64,000 nucleotides of DNA, taken from assembly GCA_964631725.1 (NCBI GenBank), contig CAZVYX010000001.1, positions 248,001-312,000 of the forward strand, given 5' to 3'. The position numbers and the translations under genes are program-made. Below, one piece after another: positions 32,534 to 39,742 of the stretch. The notes under the pieces are model-generated. The model was not told where the DNA came from and made no database searches. It saw nothing but the letters and a program-made list of their open reading frames with translations. Source of the DNA: GCA-2731375 sp964631725 (GTDB taxonomy: Bacteria > Pseudomonadota > Alphaproteobacteria > GCA-2731375). Position 1 is the first letter of the stretch; each line of letters starts with the position of its first letter.

Positions 32534-33954
32534 AGGGACTGCTGATTTCCGCGGCGGCGAAATCGTCGGGTAAGACCACGGTAACCATGGGTTTGACTGC
32601 CGCCCTGGCCCGGCGGGGCCGCAGCGTGCAGTGTTACAAGAAGGGTCCCGACTATATCGATGCCATGTGGTTGAGCCACGCCTCCGGCCGGCCTTGCCGC
32701 AATCTGGACTTTTTTACTTCCTCCCATGAAGAGATCATGACCGCCTTCGCCGATGACGCGGCGGGCGCGGATCTTGGGCTGGTCGAAGGCAATAAGGGCT
32801 TGTTCGACGGCGTCGATCCGGAAGGCTCGGACAGCAATGCCGCCCTGGCCGAATTGTTGCGGATACCGGTGCTGTTGGTGATCGACACCCGTGGCATGAC
32901 AAGAGGCATTGCGCCGCTGGTCACCGGCTACCAGCAGTTCGGTTCCAGCCTGCGGATCGCCGGCATTGTGCTCAATCAGGTCGGCGGGCCGCGCCATGAG
33001 GGCAAGCTTCGCGCCGCGATCGAACGCTATTCCGATATTCCGGTCCTCGGCGCCATTGGCCGGCATCAATCGATCACGATCAGCGAACGGCATCTGGGGC
33101 TGATGCCGCCGAACGAGGCGGCGGATGTCAGCGGCAGGATCAACGAACTGGCGGATATCATCGCGGCGGATGTGGATATCGACAAGATCGCCGGTGAAAT
33201 CGCGGGCGAGGTGGAGGTTGCACCGAGCCTGGAAGCTTCCAGGCGCCGCCCCGCGCCGCTGGCCGGAGCCGGGGACGTCGTCATCGCATATGCCCGGGAT
33301 GCGGCGTTCGGTTTCTATTACCCGGACGATCTGGCGGCATTGTCGCGCGCCGGCGCCGAACTGCGTCCATTCGATACGCTGCGCGACGAGACGTTGCCCG
33401 AGGCTTCGGGCCTGCTTATCGGCGGCGGATTTCCGGAAATCCTGGCATCACGGTTGAGCGCCAACACCCCGATGCGCGAGAGCATTCGCCAGGCGCTGGA
33501 GGGCGGCATGCCGGCCTACGCGGAATGCGGCGGCCTGATGTATCTTTCGCGCCGTCTGAGCTACCAGGGCGAGCGGTATCCAATGGTTGGCTTTGTTCCG
33601 GGCGATGCCGTCATGCACGAAAAGCCCATCGGCCGTGGCTACGTTCAACTGACCGGCACCGGAGCTCTGCCTTGGCCCGACCCGGGCGGAGAGGCGGAGG
33701 TGCTGCCGGCCCACGAATTTCATTACGCATCGCTGGAGAATTTACCGGATGGCCTTACCTACGCCTACGAGGTGAAGCGGGGTCATGGGATCGATGGCCA
33801 TTGCGACGGCTTGATCATTGGTAATCTGGTGGCGGGATTTTCCCATCACAGGCAGACGGCGGCGAACCACTGGGCGGAGCGTTTCGTTGCCTTCGTGCGC
33901 GCTTGTTCACGCGCGGCGGCGCGGGAGCCCGAACAACGTAAACGGCGGGGATAG
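32530..33954 (+). CDS. dsrN: Siroheme amidase DsrN (cobyrinate a,c-diamide synthase family)
   Basis: 474 residues, CbiA/CobB-like. The P-loop SAAAKSSGKTTVTMG is at the N-terminus, LGLVEGNKGLFDGVD near residue 85, and the class I glutamine amidotransferase domain in the C-terminal third has the nucleophile in YAECGGLMYLSRRL and the histidine in PAHEFHYASLEN. In dsr operons it amidates siroheme to the siro(heme)amide of DsrAB. Its ATG overlaps the preceding gene (ATGA). Confidence 0.92.
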   Translation: MKGLLISAAAKSSGKTTVTMGLTAALARRGRSVQCYKKGPDYIDAMWLSHASGRPCRNLDFFTSSHEEIMTAFADDAAGADLGLVEGNKGLFDGVDPEGSDSNAALAELLRIPVLLVIDTRGMTRGIAPLVTGYQQFGSSLRIAGIVLNQVGGPRHEGKLRAAIERYSDIPVLGAIGRHQSITISERHLGLMPPNEAADVSGRINELADIIAADVDIDKIAGEIAGEVEVAPSLEASRRRPAPLAGAGDVVIAYARDAAFGFYYPDDLAALSRAGAELRPFDTLRDETLPEASGLLIGGGFPEILASRLSANTPMRESIRQALEGGMPAYAECGGLMYLSRRLSYQGERYPMVGFVPGDAVMHEKPIGRGYVQLTGTGALPWPDPGGEAEVLPAHEFHYASLENLPDGLTYAYEVKRGHGIDGHCDGLIIGNLVAGFSHHRQTAANHWAERFVAFVRACSRAAAREPEQRKRRG

Positions 33955-33961
33955 CGACACC

Positions 33962-34165
33962 ATGGTACAGAACCTCATGCGGCTGAGCGATTTCATGATT
34001 AGGAATCCCCAGGTGACGTCCTTTCAGGAACTATTGCAGGTGATCGGCAAACAGGAGCAGCACCGCGCCGTGCTGCTGGAAATCGACCTGAAACCGGAAT
34101 ATCCCGATACGCCGAGGAATTGGGCGGCGGAGGTGGAAATGGCCTTCACCTGGGGGATGAAATGA
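33962..34165 (+). CDS. Unrecognised 67-aa protein in the dsr operon
   Basis: Seven nt after dsrN and overlapping the next gene by 4 nt, so it is most likely translated as part of the operon. The sequence starts MVQNLMRLSDFMIRNPQ, is mixed charge, has no cysteine, signal peptide or membrane segment, and ends WAAEVEMAFTWGMK. I do not recognise a family. It is neither the IscA-like DsrR nor any other Dsr protein I can recall. Confidence 0.65.
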   Translation: MVQNLMRLSDFMIRNPQVTSFQELLQVIGKQEQHRAVLLEIDLKPEYPDTPRNWAAEVEMAFTWGMK

Positions 34166-34386
34166 TCCCTCGAGAGCAAAAGCCATTGCAGTCTTTCCGC
34201 CTTCCGTTCGGCCCGGAAGTACAATTGCTTGAAGCGGAATTCGACGGCGATGTCCGGCTTTTACGCCTGCGAATAAAGGAAAAATCGCGCTTCACCACCG
34301 TCGATCTAGATCCCGCGACGGCGCGGCTTTGGGGCGAAGCGATGAGCGCCTGGGCCGGCGATCAGATGGCGCGCGGCGACGAATGA
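34162..34386 (+). CDS. Unrecognised 74-aa protein, last gene of the dsr operon
   Basis: The ATG overlaps the stop of the 67-aa gene (ATGA), strong evidence for coupled translation. The core reads FRLPFGPEVQLLEAEFDGDV, then RLLRLRIKEKSRFTTVDLDP, suggesting a small beta-rich domain. No cysteine, signal peptide or membrane segment. It may belong to a small family of unknown function that travels with dsr clusters; I cannot confirm that without a search. Confidence 0.7.
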   Translation: MIPREQKPLQSFRLPFGPEVQLLEAEFDGDVRLLRLRIKEKSRFTTVDLDPATARLWGEAMSAWAGDQMARGDE

Positions 34387-34395
34387 GCCATCCGA

Positions 34396-34424
34396 TCGGC
34401 ACTGTCTCCGAGAGGCATTGCCGA
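34396..34424. terminator. Hairpin between convergent dsr operon end and tusA
   Basis: TCGGCA (34396-34401) pairs with TGCCGA (34419-34424), with a smaller CTC/GAG stem inside the loop. It lies in the 52-bp gap between convergent genes; no long T-tract. Confidence 0.4.
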
Positions 34425-34438
34425 ATTCCGGACCCGCT

Positions 34439-34666
34439 TTAGCCGGTCTTTTTGATCAGAAACTTGTAGACGCCGCTGTCTTCACTGGAATCAAGCAGGT
34501 CATTGCCGGTGACCCGGCAGAACGCCTCGAAGTCCTTTACCGAGCCCGGATCCGTTGCCTCGATTTCCAATGTGGCGCCGGTGTCCAGGCCCTTGATCGC
34601 CTTTTTCGCGCGCAGGATCGGCAAGGGGCAGTTCAAGCCCTTGGCATCCAATAATTGGTCTGCCAT
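34439..34666 (-). CDS. tusA: Sulfur carrier protein TusA
   Basis: 75 residues beginning MADQLLDAKGLNCPLPILRA. Cys13 in the CPLP motif is the persulfide-carrying residue of the TusA/SirA family. In sulfur oxidisers TusA receives sulfur from a rhodanese or DsrE2 and delivers it to DsrEFH. The ATG at 34666 has AGGAG 6 nt upstream. It lies downstream of dsrE2 on the same strand (99-nt gap), a pair known from many dsr- and hdr-containing bacteria. Confidence 0.94.
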   Translation of the reverse strand: MADQLLDAKGLNCPLPILRAKKAIKGLDTGATLEIEATDPGSVKDFEAFCRVTGNDLLDSSEDSGVYKFLIKKTG

Positions 34667-34765
34667 CAAATACTCCTATCTGGTTCAAGCTGTAGCCGCC
34701 ACGGCATCATCGCCGATGGTAACTATATAAAGGAACGGTCCGCCCACCAAGCAAGCGGTGTGGTT

Positions 34766-35266
34766 CTAGATAAACAGGTTGATATCCGCCTCCAGCGCGT
34801 TCTCCACATAAGTTGCGGCGCCGGCGATTTCGATACCGTCGATCAGGTCCTCCTGCTTGAACTCGAACAGGTCCATGGTCATCTGGCAGCCAATTAGGCG
34901 GACGTCACCTTCAATCGCCTCTTCGCGCAGTTCCTCGATCGAGGCCACGCCCTTCTTTTCGATCATGTTCTTCATCATGCCGGTCGCCATGCTGCCGACA
35001 CCGGGCATGGCCGCGACGAGATTAGGCATGCCGATATGCATGCCGGCCATGGGCATTTTCATCGCTGGATTGCCGAGCGCGGTAACTTCCAGATCCATTT
35101 TCTTTTGCAACAGACCCAAGCCGTAGAAGGTAAAAAACATGCTGACATCCAGACCCATGCTGGAGGCCGTCGTCGCCAGAATGAACGGTGGGTAGGCCCA
35201 ATCCAAGGACCCCTTGGTAACGATTAGCGACATACTCTTGGCATTACTGGCGCTTTCCTCGGACAT
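34766..35266 (-). CDS. dsrE2: DsrE2-family sulfurtransferase
   Basis: 166 residues. MSLIVTKGSLDWAYPPFILA opens a DsrE fold; the second half has VRLIGCQMTMDLF (Cys127, the conserved cysteine) and DLIDGIEIAGAATYVENALE, the DsrE2 signature. The hydrophobic Met/Gly-rich middle (GMPNLVAAMPGVGSMATGMM) may associate with the membrane. It probably passes sulfur to TusA. It is divergent from the ArsR-type regulator, and two operator-like repeats lie between them. Confidence 0.9.
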   Translation of the reverse strand: MSEESASNAKSMSLIVTKGSLDWAYPPFILATTASSMGLDVSMFFTFYGLGLLQKKMDLEVTALGNPAMKMPMAGMHIGMPNLVAAMPGVGSMATGMMKNMIEKKGVASIEELREEAIEGDVRLIGCQMTMDLFEFKQEDLIDGIEIAGAATYVENALEADINLFI

Positions 35267-35345
35267 CCTAATCTCCCCTGGTGTGTTCTTGTGGAAACCG
35301 TTACGGAACCTTACCCATCGGGCCGCCGGGAACTGGCATCACCTA

Positions 35346-35371
35346 ATCATATGCGGTTTGTCGCAAATGAT
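35346..35371. promoter_or_regulatory. Operator-like inverted repeat, best copy beside the regulator gene
   Basis: ATCATATGC, spacer ggtttgtc, GCAAATGAT: the arms are complementary at 8 of 9 positions. It lies in the 241-bp divergent region between dsrE2 and the ArsR-type gene, about 80 bp upstream of dsrE2. The same arrangement recurs at 35399-35424, 39584-39609 and, weaker, 20844-20869. Confidence 0.7.
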
Positions 35372-35398
35372 AATTCATAAAACTGTGAGCAACAAGAT

Positions 35399-35424
35399 TT
35401 TATATGCACTATTCTGCAACTGAT
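35399..35424 (+). promoter_or_regulatory. Second operator-like repeat beside the regulator gene
   Basis: TTTATATGC, 8-nt spacer actattct, GCAACTGAT. The right arm differs from the consensus at one position, the left at two. It is centred 53 bp (about five helical turns) from the first site, which would suit cooperative binding on one DNA face. It lies about 85 bp upstream of the regulator start, so autoregulation is plausible. Confidence 0.65.
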
Positions 35425-35507
35425 TGTATCCTTGCAGCTGGTATTGTTAAAGTTGGGAACCGTCAACTCTGGCGGCTTCGAATTCGGAAACGGAAGCGGA
35501 AACGGAC

Positions 35508-35807
35508 GTGGATTCAACTGAACTAGGCGACGTCGCCATCGAAGTGAGCAAGTTCCTCAAGGCCATCGCCAATCCCGACAGGTTGCAAATTCTCTGTTTG
35601 TTGGTGCAGGAAGAAATGAACGTGACCGCGTTGGAACACGCGACCGGCATCCCGCAACCGCGATTGTCACAGCATCTGGCCCGTCTGCGCCAGGAAGGCC
35701 TGGTCAGCAACCAACGTCAGGCCAAGGAAATCCGATATTCCCTTTCCAGCAATGAAACCCAGGAAGTCATCTCCCTGCTGCACCGCCTATACTGCGAGCA
35801 AAAATAA
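35508..35807 (+). CDS. ArsR-family regulator, SqrR/BigR persulfide-sensor type
   Basis: 99 residues, GTG start. A winged helix-turn-helix protein with LKAIANPDRLQILCLLVQEE, the recognition region PQPRLSQHLARLRQEGLVSN and wing QAKEIRYSLSS. Only two cysteines are present, Cys30 and Cys96, 66 residues apart, the same spacing and helix positions as the sensing pair (41/107) of SqrR. In that group, persulfides bridge the two thiols by a polysulfide link and release DNA. It therefore probably represses sox/dsr genes until sulfane sulfur appears. The start could lie slightly upstream, as the frame is open back to 35451 but without ATG. Confidence 0.9.
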   Translation: MDSTELGDVAIEVSKFLKAIANPDRLQILCLLVQEEMNVTALEHATGIPQPRLSQHLARLRQEGLVSNQRQAKEIRYSLSSNETQEVISLLHRLYCEQK

Positions 35808-35854
35808 ACCCGCTGCGGCGGCGCGGTAGTTGTCGACACGCTCTGGGCAGAGCC

Positions 35855-35887
35855 GGGCGATGGGGGCATATACAGCCCCAATCGCCC
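35855..35887. terminator. Strong bidirectional hairpin after the regulator gene
   Basis: GGGCGAT-g-GGGGC-atataca-GCCCC-a-ATCGCCC: twelve base pairs with one G/A mismatch and a 7-nt loop, between the convergent regulator and exported DsrE-like genes. No T-tract, but the stability and place fit a terminator for both. Confidence 0.6.
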
Positions 35888-35948
35888 GCCCAATCATCTT
35901 AGGTGATTCTAGGCTCCAAGGGCCCTGAACCAGCCGGTCGGCACCAGA

Positions 35949-36389
35949 TTAGGGTCTGACGATGGTCCAACCGGCTTCGTCCCGTTCGATCAACCGCACC
36001 ACGCCGGCTGGAACGACATCGGCAAAGGCAAAAAGCTCGGGCTTCTTGCCTTCCTTCTTGGCCATGCCTTTCATGGTGTTACCACAAGCCTTGAAACTGA
36101 CATTGGTCATGCTCTGGGAAAAATTGCCGATGCGCTTCTTCACCGGTGAGGTATCCGTGCGCAACATGTGCAGGCCCTTATTGAAAGCGATGATTTCAAT
36201 TTCGACTTCCTCGCCCTTGCCGGAGTAATAGCGGGATATGTTCGCCGCCACGTTCAACACCGTGTTCATCTTTTGCGCACTGTCGTCACTGATCTGCAGC
36301 GCCAGATGATGGACCTTGTCGCCGGCCAATACGGGACTGGCGATCAGGAAACATACGGCCAGGATGGCCAAAAATGACTGCCGATACAT
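35949..36389 (-). CDS. Exported DsrE-family protein
   Basis: 146 residues with a clear Sec signal peptide (SFLAILAVCFLIASPVLA, cleavage after LAGD or nearby). The mature part has the DsrE-like fold pattern: KVHHLALQISDDSAQKM, VEIEIIAFNKGLHMLR and NVSFKACGNTMKGMAKKEGK with a single conserved cysteine (KACGNT). DsrE proteins are normally cytoplasmic; exported ones occur in some sulfur and metal-stress loci. It could carry or sense sulfane sulfur in the periplasm, next to the Sox system. It is 60 nt downstream of the HbpS-like gene on the same strand. Confidence 0.85.
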   Translation of the reverse strand: MYRQSFLAILAVCFLIASPVLAGDKVHHLALQISDDSAQKMNTVLNVAANISRYYSGKGEEVEIEIIAFNKGLHMLRTDTSPVKKRIGNFSQSMTNVSFKACGNTMKGMAKKEGKKPELFAFADVVPAGVVRLIERDEAGWTIVRP

Positions 36390-36449
36390 GATATTCTTCT
36401 CCCCATTGAAGATTAATTGATGGTTGGATGTCGTGATGGTTCGGCTGAT

Positions 36450-36950
36450 TTAGAACTCCAGCTTCTCAATTATGGCTTCAATTCCGGCGCGGGCGCAGGC
36501 ATCGTCCGCCTTGCCGCCAGGGGCGCCTGAAATGCCGATGCCCGCGACAACCGTTCCCGCCGCTTCAACCGGGACGCCGCCGCCTATCATCAGTGCGCCC
36601 GTGACCTGGCGGACGCCTGATTGCTGCTCGCCGGCCTGGGTCAACTCGGCCATGGTTTCGGTATCGGTCCGGAAACTCACCGCCGTCCAGGCCTTTCGCC
36701 TCGCGGTTTCGACAGTATGCGGACCCGCCAACTGGTCACGAATCGCCACCTGGACAATGCCGAACCGGTCGACAACCACGACGGCGACCTGATAGCCACC
36801 GGCGCGGCAGCTGTTCAGCGCACCCTGCGCCAGTTCCAGCGCGACCTCGGGCGTCAGCACCTTGAAGGACACCATTGCGTCTTCTTCGGCCCGCGCGCCT
36901 TGCGTCATGGCGGTCAGAATGACAGCGGCGGCCATGATGGTTCTCAACAT
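36450..36950 (-). CDS. Exported HbpS/GlcG-like (DUF336) heme-binding-type protein
   Basis: 166 residues from the ATG at 36950 (GAGGG upstream). A signal peptide (TIMAAAVILTAMTQGARA) leads into a GlcG/HbpS fold: ALELAQGALNSCRAGGYQVA, VVVVDRFGIVQVAIRDQLAG, TARRKAWTAVSFRT and GALMIGGGVPVEAAGTVV. Members bind heme or act in redox sensing, and exported copies are common in thiosulfate-oxidation loci, though their job there is not known to me. Its start overlaps the end of the upstream SoxS-like gene by 7 nt. Confidence 0.86.
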   Translation of the reverse strand: MLRTIMAAAVILTAMTQGARAEEDAMVSFKVLTPEVALELAQGALNSCRAGGYQVAVVVVDRFGIVQVAIRDQLAGPHTVETARRKAWTAVSFRTDTETMAELTQAGEQQSGVRQVTGALMIGGGVPVEAAGTVVAGIGISGAPGGKADDACARAGIEAIIEKLEF

Positions 36951-37471
36951 GACACCCTCGCATTTCGTTTCGCACCTGAACTGTCCGGGCGGGCGCAGAG
37001 CGCCGAAGCCGCCGCGCTGCCATTTGCCGACTGGCGGTCGTGATCCTGGACCTGTGCCAACTTGCCCATCAACTCCTCCAGCAACACCCAAAAAAACTCC
37101 TCACCGGGATAACCCACGATACGGCCGATTTCCCTGCTCCGATGTATCAGAACGAAGGTGGGTGTATAGACGACCGCCTTAAGCCCCTTGAGATCCGCCG
37201 GCCGCTCGTCAAAAAAATCAACGCGGCGCAGCGGTGCAATCCGCGCTTCCGCTGTCTTTGGGTATATGGGCGCGATTTCCGCATCCCATTTCTCGCACCA
37301 GCTACAGGCGCTGGACTCGAACATTATTAACTGGGCCGCCGCGGCCGGTGCCAGGCCGCTCGGAACTAGGAAAAAAACCGCTAGAATGCATGCGGGCAGC
37401 CATGCGGCGGCACTGTGCCGTGGTCGCTTCTCCCGCCTGTCAAGCTGTCGCTGTCGTCCCGCTACGTCCAC
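36944..37471 (-). CDS. soxS: Periplasmic SoxS-like thioredoxin
   Basis: 175 residues from a GTG at 37471. Basic N-terminus then a membrane or signal segment (AWLPACILAVFFLVPSGLAP), then LIMFESSACSWCEKWDAEI, with the redox motif CSWC, and VVYTPTFVLIHRSREIGRIV with the cis-Pro loop (TPTF). It resembles SoxS, which keeps SoxY reduced and active. A much longer open frame extends upstream, but it is antisense to the transporter gene and is not coding. The C-terminal extension (about 30 residues after LLEELMGKL) is rich in Ser/Ala. Confidence 0.82.
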   Translation of the reverse strand: MDVAGRQRQLDRREKRPRHSAAAWLPACILAVFFLVPSGLAPAAAAQLIMFESSACSWCEKWDAEIAPIYPKTAEARIAPLRRVDFFDERPADLKGLKAVVYTPTFVLIHRSREIGRIVGYPGEEFFWVLLEELMGKLAQVQDHDRQSANGSAAASALCARPDSSGAKRNARVSC

Positions 37472-37621
37472 CGCAAAAACACTTTTCTGGTTGTCGTCGG
37501 TCCCGATGCACCGGTTTGCATACTTAACAATAATTGAATATGTCAAATTCGTCCAACACCAAACGGACCGCTGCCCGGCTTGACTTCGCATTGTCGGGTA
37601 AAATAATGGTGGTCGATCTTG
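37472..37621. promoter_or_regulatory. Divergent promoter region of soxS-like and soxT-like genes
   Basis: 150 bp, AT-rich at 37518-37555. It holds a degenerate ATGC-N8-GCAT element (37506-37521) and an imperfect palindrome near 37520-37541 (ATAcTtAA..TTgAaTAT). Either could be a weak site for the same regulator, but agreement with the consensus is poor. Confidence 0.3.
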
Positions 37622-38740
37622 ATGAAGGAACAGCTTGTGCTCGAAGATATCCCCGTTAACACGCAGGTCGCGGCATTGGCCTTTCTGCTTGGCGGCCTGT
37701 TCGGCGCCACGGCGCAACGGACCAATTTCTGTACCATGGGCGCGCTGTCCGATGTCGTCTTCATCGGCGATTGGAACAGATTTCGCGCCTGGATGCTGGC
37801 GATTGCGGTGGCCATGGTGAGCAGCCAGGGCCTGGAACTGTTCGAGGCCGTGGACTTGCGCAGCTCGATTTACCGCAGCGTCAATCTGGGCTGGCTGGGC
37901 GCCATAATCGGCGGCCTGATGTTCGGCTTTGGCATGACCTTGGCGGGAGGCTGCGCCAACAAAACTCTGGTGCGTCTGGGCGGCGGCAACTTGAAATCGA
38001 TTGTTGTCGCCATCGTGCTGGGCATTTTCGCCTATATGACCCTGCGGGGCCTGATCGGCCTGGCGCGCGTCGAATTGCAGGACGTGAGCATGATCGATGT
38101 TAGCGGTTGGGGCGCGGCCAATCAGGGGCTGCCGGAGCTGCTGGCTGTATTCGGCGCCCCGCTCGGTGCTGTCCGCATTGCCGTTGCCGCCGTCGTTGCC
38201 GGCGCCCTGGCATGGTTCTGTTTCAAGGACGCCGGCTTTCGCCGCTCGCCACGAGATATCGCAGCCGGCCTGATCGTCGGCCTGCTGGTGGCCGCGGCCT
38301 GGGCCGTGACCGGCATCGTCGGCGCTGACGAATTTGATCCGGTGCCCCTGACCTCCATGACCTTCGTGGCGCCGATCGGCGAAGGGCTGCAGTATCTGAT
38401 GACCTTCACCGGTTCGACGATCAATTTCGGTATCGCCGCGGTCGGCGGCATCATTGCCGGCGCATTTCTTTCGGCATTGGCTGGAAGGCAATTCCATATT
38501 GAAAGCTTCACGGATGCCGATGACATGATGCGTCATCTGATCGGCGCGGCGTTGATGGGAACGGGCGGCGTGATGGCGCTTGGCTGCACGATTGGGCAAG
38601 GCATCACGGGCATGTCGACCTTGTCGCTCGGCTCGTTGATCGCCATCGCGGCGATAATTGCCGGTGGCTTGCTGGGGCTAAAATATCAAGAAGAGGGCAG
38701 CCTTGCCGGTGCTGTCCGCGCGCTGATCGGGCGCGGTTAG
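37622..38740 (+). CDS. soxT: YeeE/YedE-family sulfur-compound transporter, SoxT-like
   Basis: 372 residues with about nine to ten membrane segments. Conserved cysteine motifs of the family are all present: TNFCTMGALSD, AGGCANKTLVRLGGGN and ALGCTIGQGITGMSTLSLGS. Relatives (TsuA, SoxT) move thiosulfate or sulfane sulfur across the inner membrane, in some bacteria to signal to the ArsR-type Sox repressor. Here it would import sulfur from periplasmic SoxYZ towards TusA/DsrE. The ATG at 37622 is preferred to the preceding TTG. The stop codon is the first three bases of the palindromic element at 38738. Confidence 0.88.
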   Translation: MKEQLVLEDIPVNTQVAALAFLLGGLFGATAQRTNFCTMGALSDVVFIGDWNRFRAWMLAIAVAMVSSQGLELFEAVDLRSSIYRSVNLGWLGAIIGGLMFGFGMTLAGGCANKTLVRLGGGNLKSIVVAIVLGIFAYMTLRGLIGLARVELQDVSMIDVSGWGAANQGLPELLAVFGAPLGAVRIAVAAVVAGALAWFCFKDAGFRRSPRDIAAGLIVGLLVAAAWAVTGIVGADEFDPVPLTSMTFVAPIGEGLQYLMTFTGSTINFGIAAVGGIIAGAFLSALAGRQFHIESFTDADDMMRHLIGAALMGTGGVMALGCTIGQGITGMSTLSLGSLIAIAAIIAGGLLGLKYQEEGSLAGAVRALIGRG

Positions 38741-38840
38741 AGCATGTTTCTTCTAAACATGCTCCGACTCTTAAGAAAAGAGCTATTGAACCAATTACCT
38801 AAGTCGCGAAAGCGACTCCGATTAATTGAAAATTGCTCTA
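38738..38840. repeat. 103-bp palindromic element with TAGAGCA/TGCTCTA ends (MITE-like)
   Basis: Terminal inverted repeats TAGAGCA (38738-38744) and TGCTCTA (38834-38840). Inside: a perfect 10-bp hairpin GAGCATGTTT-cttct-AAACATGCTC (38740-38764), CTCTT/AAGAG further on, and AGTCGC-gaaa-GCGACT. Each outer TAG is the stop codon of a convergent gene (soxT-like and soxW-like), so the element fills the gap exactly and probably serves as terminator for both. It looks like a dispersed intergenic repeat. Confidence 0.75.
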
Positions 38841-39503
38841 GTCCCAAAGCTTTACTTCCTTGCCTTCGGCCCTCAGATCCTCGGCCTTTTTCTGCAGCCA
38901 ATGCTGGAAATTCGGCTGGCTGATGTAGCCCTTGTCGCGCACGTAGACAAAGCTGTGATGGAAGTGAAACGGTTTCCAATAGCCCATCAGCCGCCAGACC
39001 TCGATATCACCGCCGGGCGCAGCGCTATTTTTTGCCATGGTCTTGGGCAGGAAGCTGAGGGTAGGGGTAAATTGAACCCGCCATTTGCGGGCCAGCTTCT
39101 TCTCGCTCAAAACCTCGCCATCGAAATCCGTGACCTCGCGATCGCCCCATAAATTAAGCTGCAATACGACGAAATGCTCGGTGATGTAGCTGACCGTCTC
39201 GGCTATTCGCAAATTCACCCGGTGCATTTCGCGGCAATAGGGACAACCGCGCTGCTCCCAAAAGATCACCAGTTGCTTGTTCATCGCTGCCGCCTCGGCG
39301 GCATCATCGCGCAGATCAAGGAAGGAATTCAGAAACCAGGGCTGGACATGCATGCCCTCTTCATTGACCTCCGGCGGGGGCAGCTTGCCGGATTGTTCCG
39401 CGTGTCCACCGTTGATGGATACTTGATAGGCCAGCAGGACAAAGAGGCATAGCCTCAGTATTGCGAACGGAATTCGTCGGCCATCCTGTATTTCTTCACC
39501 CAT
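38838..39503 (-). CDS. soxW: Periplasmic SoxW-like thioredoxin
   Basis: 221 residues. A signal or anchor segment (LRLCLFVLLAYQVSI) precedes QLVIFWEQRGCPYCREMHRV, with the CPYC redox motif, and VQFTPTLSFL with cis-Pro. MHVQPWFLNSFLDLRDDAAE is typical of SoxW. It probably receives electrons from the CcdA/SoxV-like protein and reduces Sox components. It is divergent from soxX across 239 bp that carry a near-perfect operator-like repeat. Confidence 0.9.
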   Translation of the reverse strand: MGEEIQDGRRIPFAILRLCLFVLLAYQVSINGGHAEQSGKLPPPEVNEEGMHVQPWFLNSFLDLRDDAAEAAAMNKQLVIFWEQRGCPYCREMHRVNLRIAETVSYITEHFVVLQLNLWGDREVTDFDGEVLSEKKLARKWRVQFTPTLSFLPKTMAKNSAAPGGDIEVWRLMGYWKPFHFHHSFVYVRDKGYISQPNFQHWLQKKAEDLRAEGKEVKLWD

Positions 39504-39583
39504 GTCCAGCTTCCCCTGCGTTCCGTGCCCATGGCGGGCGATATCATCAATTTTGAGATGCTTAACATAATCACAATAGTTTG

Positions 39584-39609
39584 ATCATTTGCAATATTTC
39601 ATATATGAT
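39584..39609. promoter_or_regulatory. Operator-like inverted repeat between soxW and soxX
   Basis: ATCATTTGC, spacer aatatttc, ATATATGAT. Read on the other strand it is ATCATATAT-N8-GCAAATGAT, whose right arm is identical to that of the site at 35346. It lies 80 bp from the soxW-like start and 134 bp from soxX, in an AT-rich divergent promoter region. Confidence 0.7.
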
Positions 39610-39742
39610 GAAATTCGATTGAATGTTCTCACTCTTGTCCGTTTTTTTCCAACGGCGAGAAATGGGAGTTTTCAATCCAATCAAATGGGGAAGATCTTGA
39701 AGATAACCCTGAAAATTGACGTGAAACAGGCGAGGTCTGATT

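Noticed and set aside
37506..37541. Further copy of the sox/dsr operator upstream of the soxT-like gene
   Set aside because: Only ATGC-N8-GCA is kept and outer arm positions disagree; too weak to count with the other sites.
36944..38599. A 551-codon minus-strand frame starting inside the soxT-like gene
   Set aside because: Only its last ~175 codons (thioredoxin-like) are coding; the rest is antisense to a convincing transporter gene. A GTG at 37471 is a better start.
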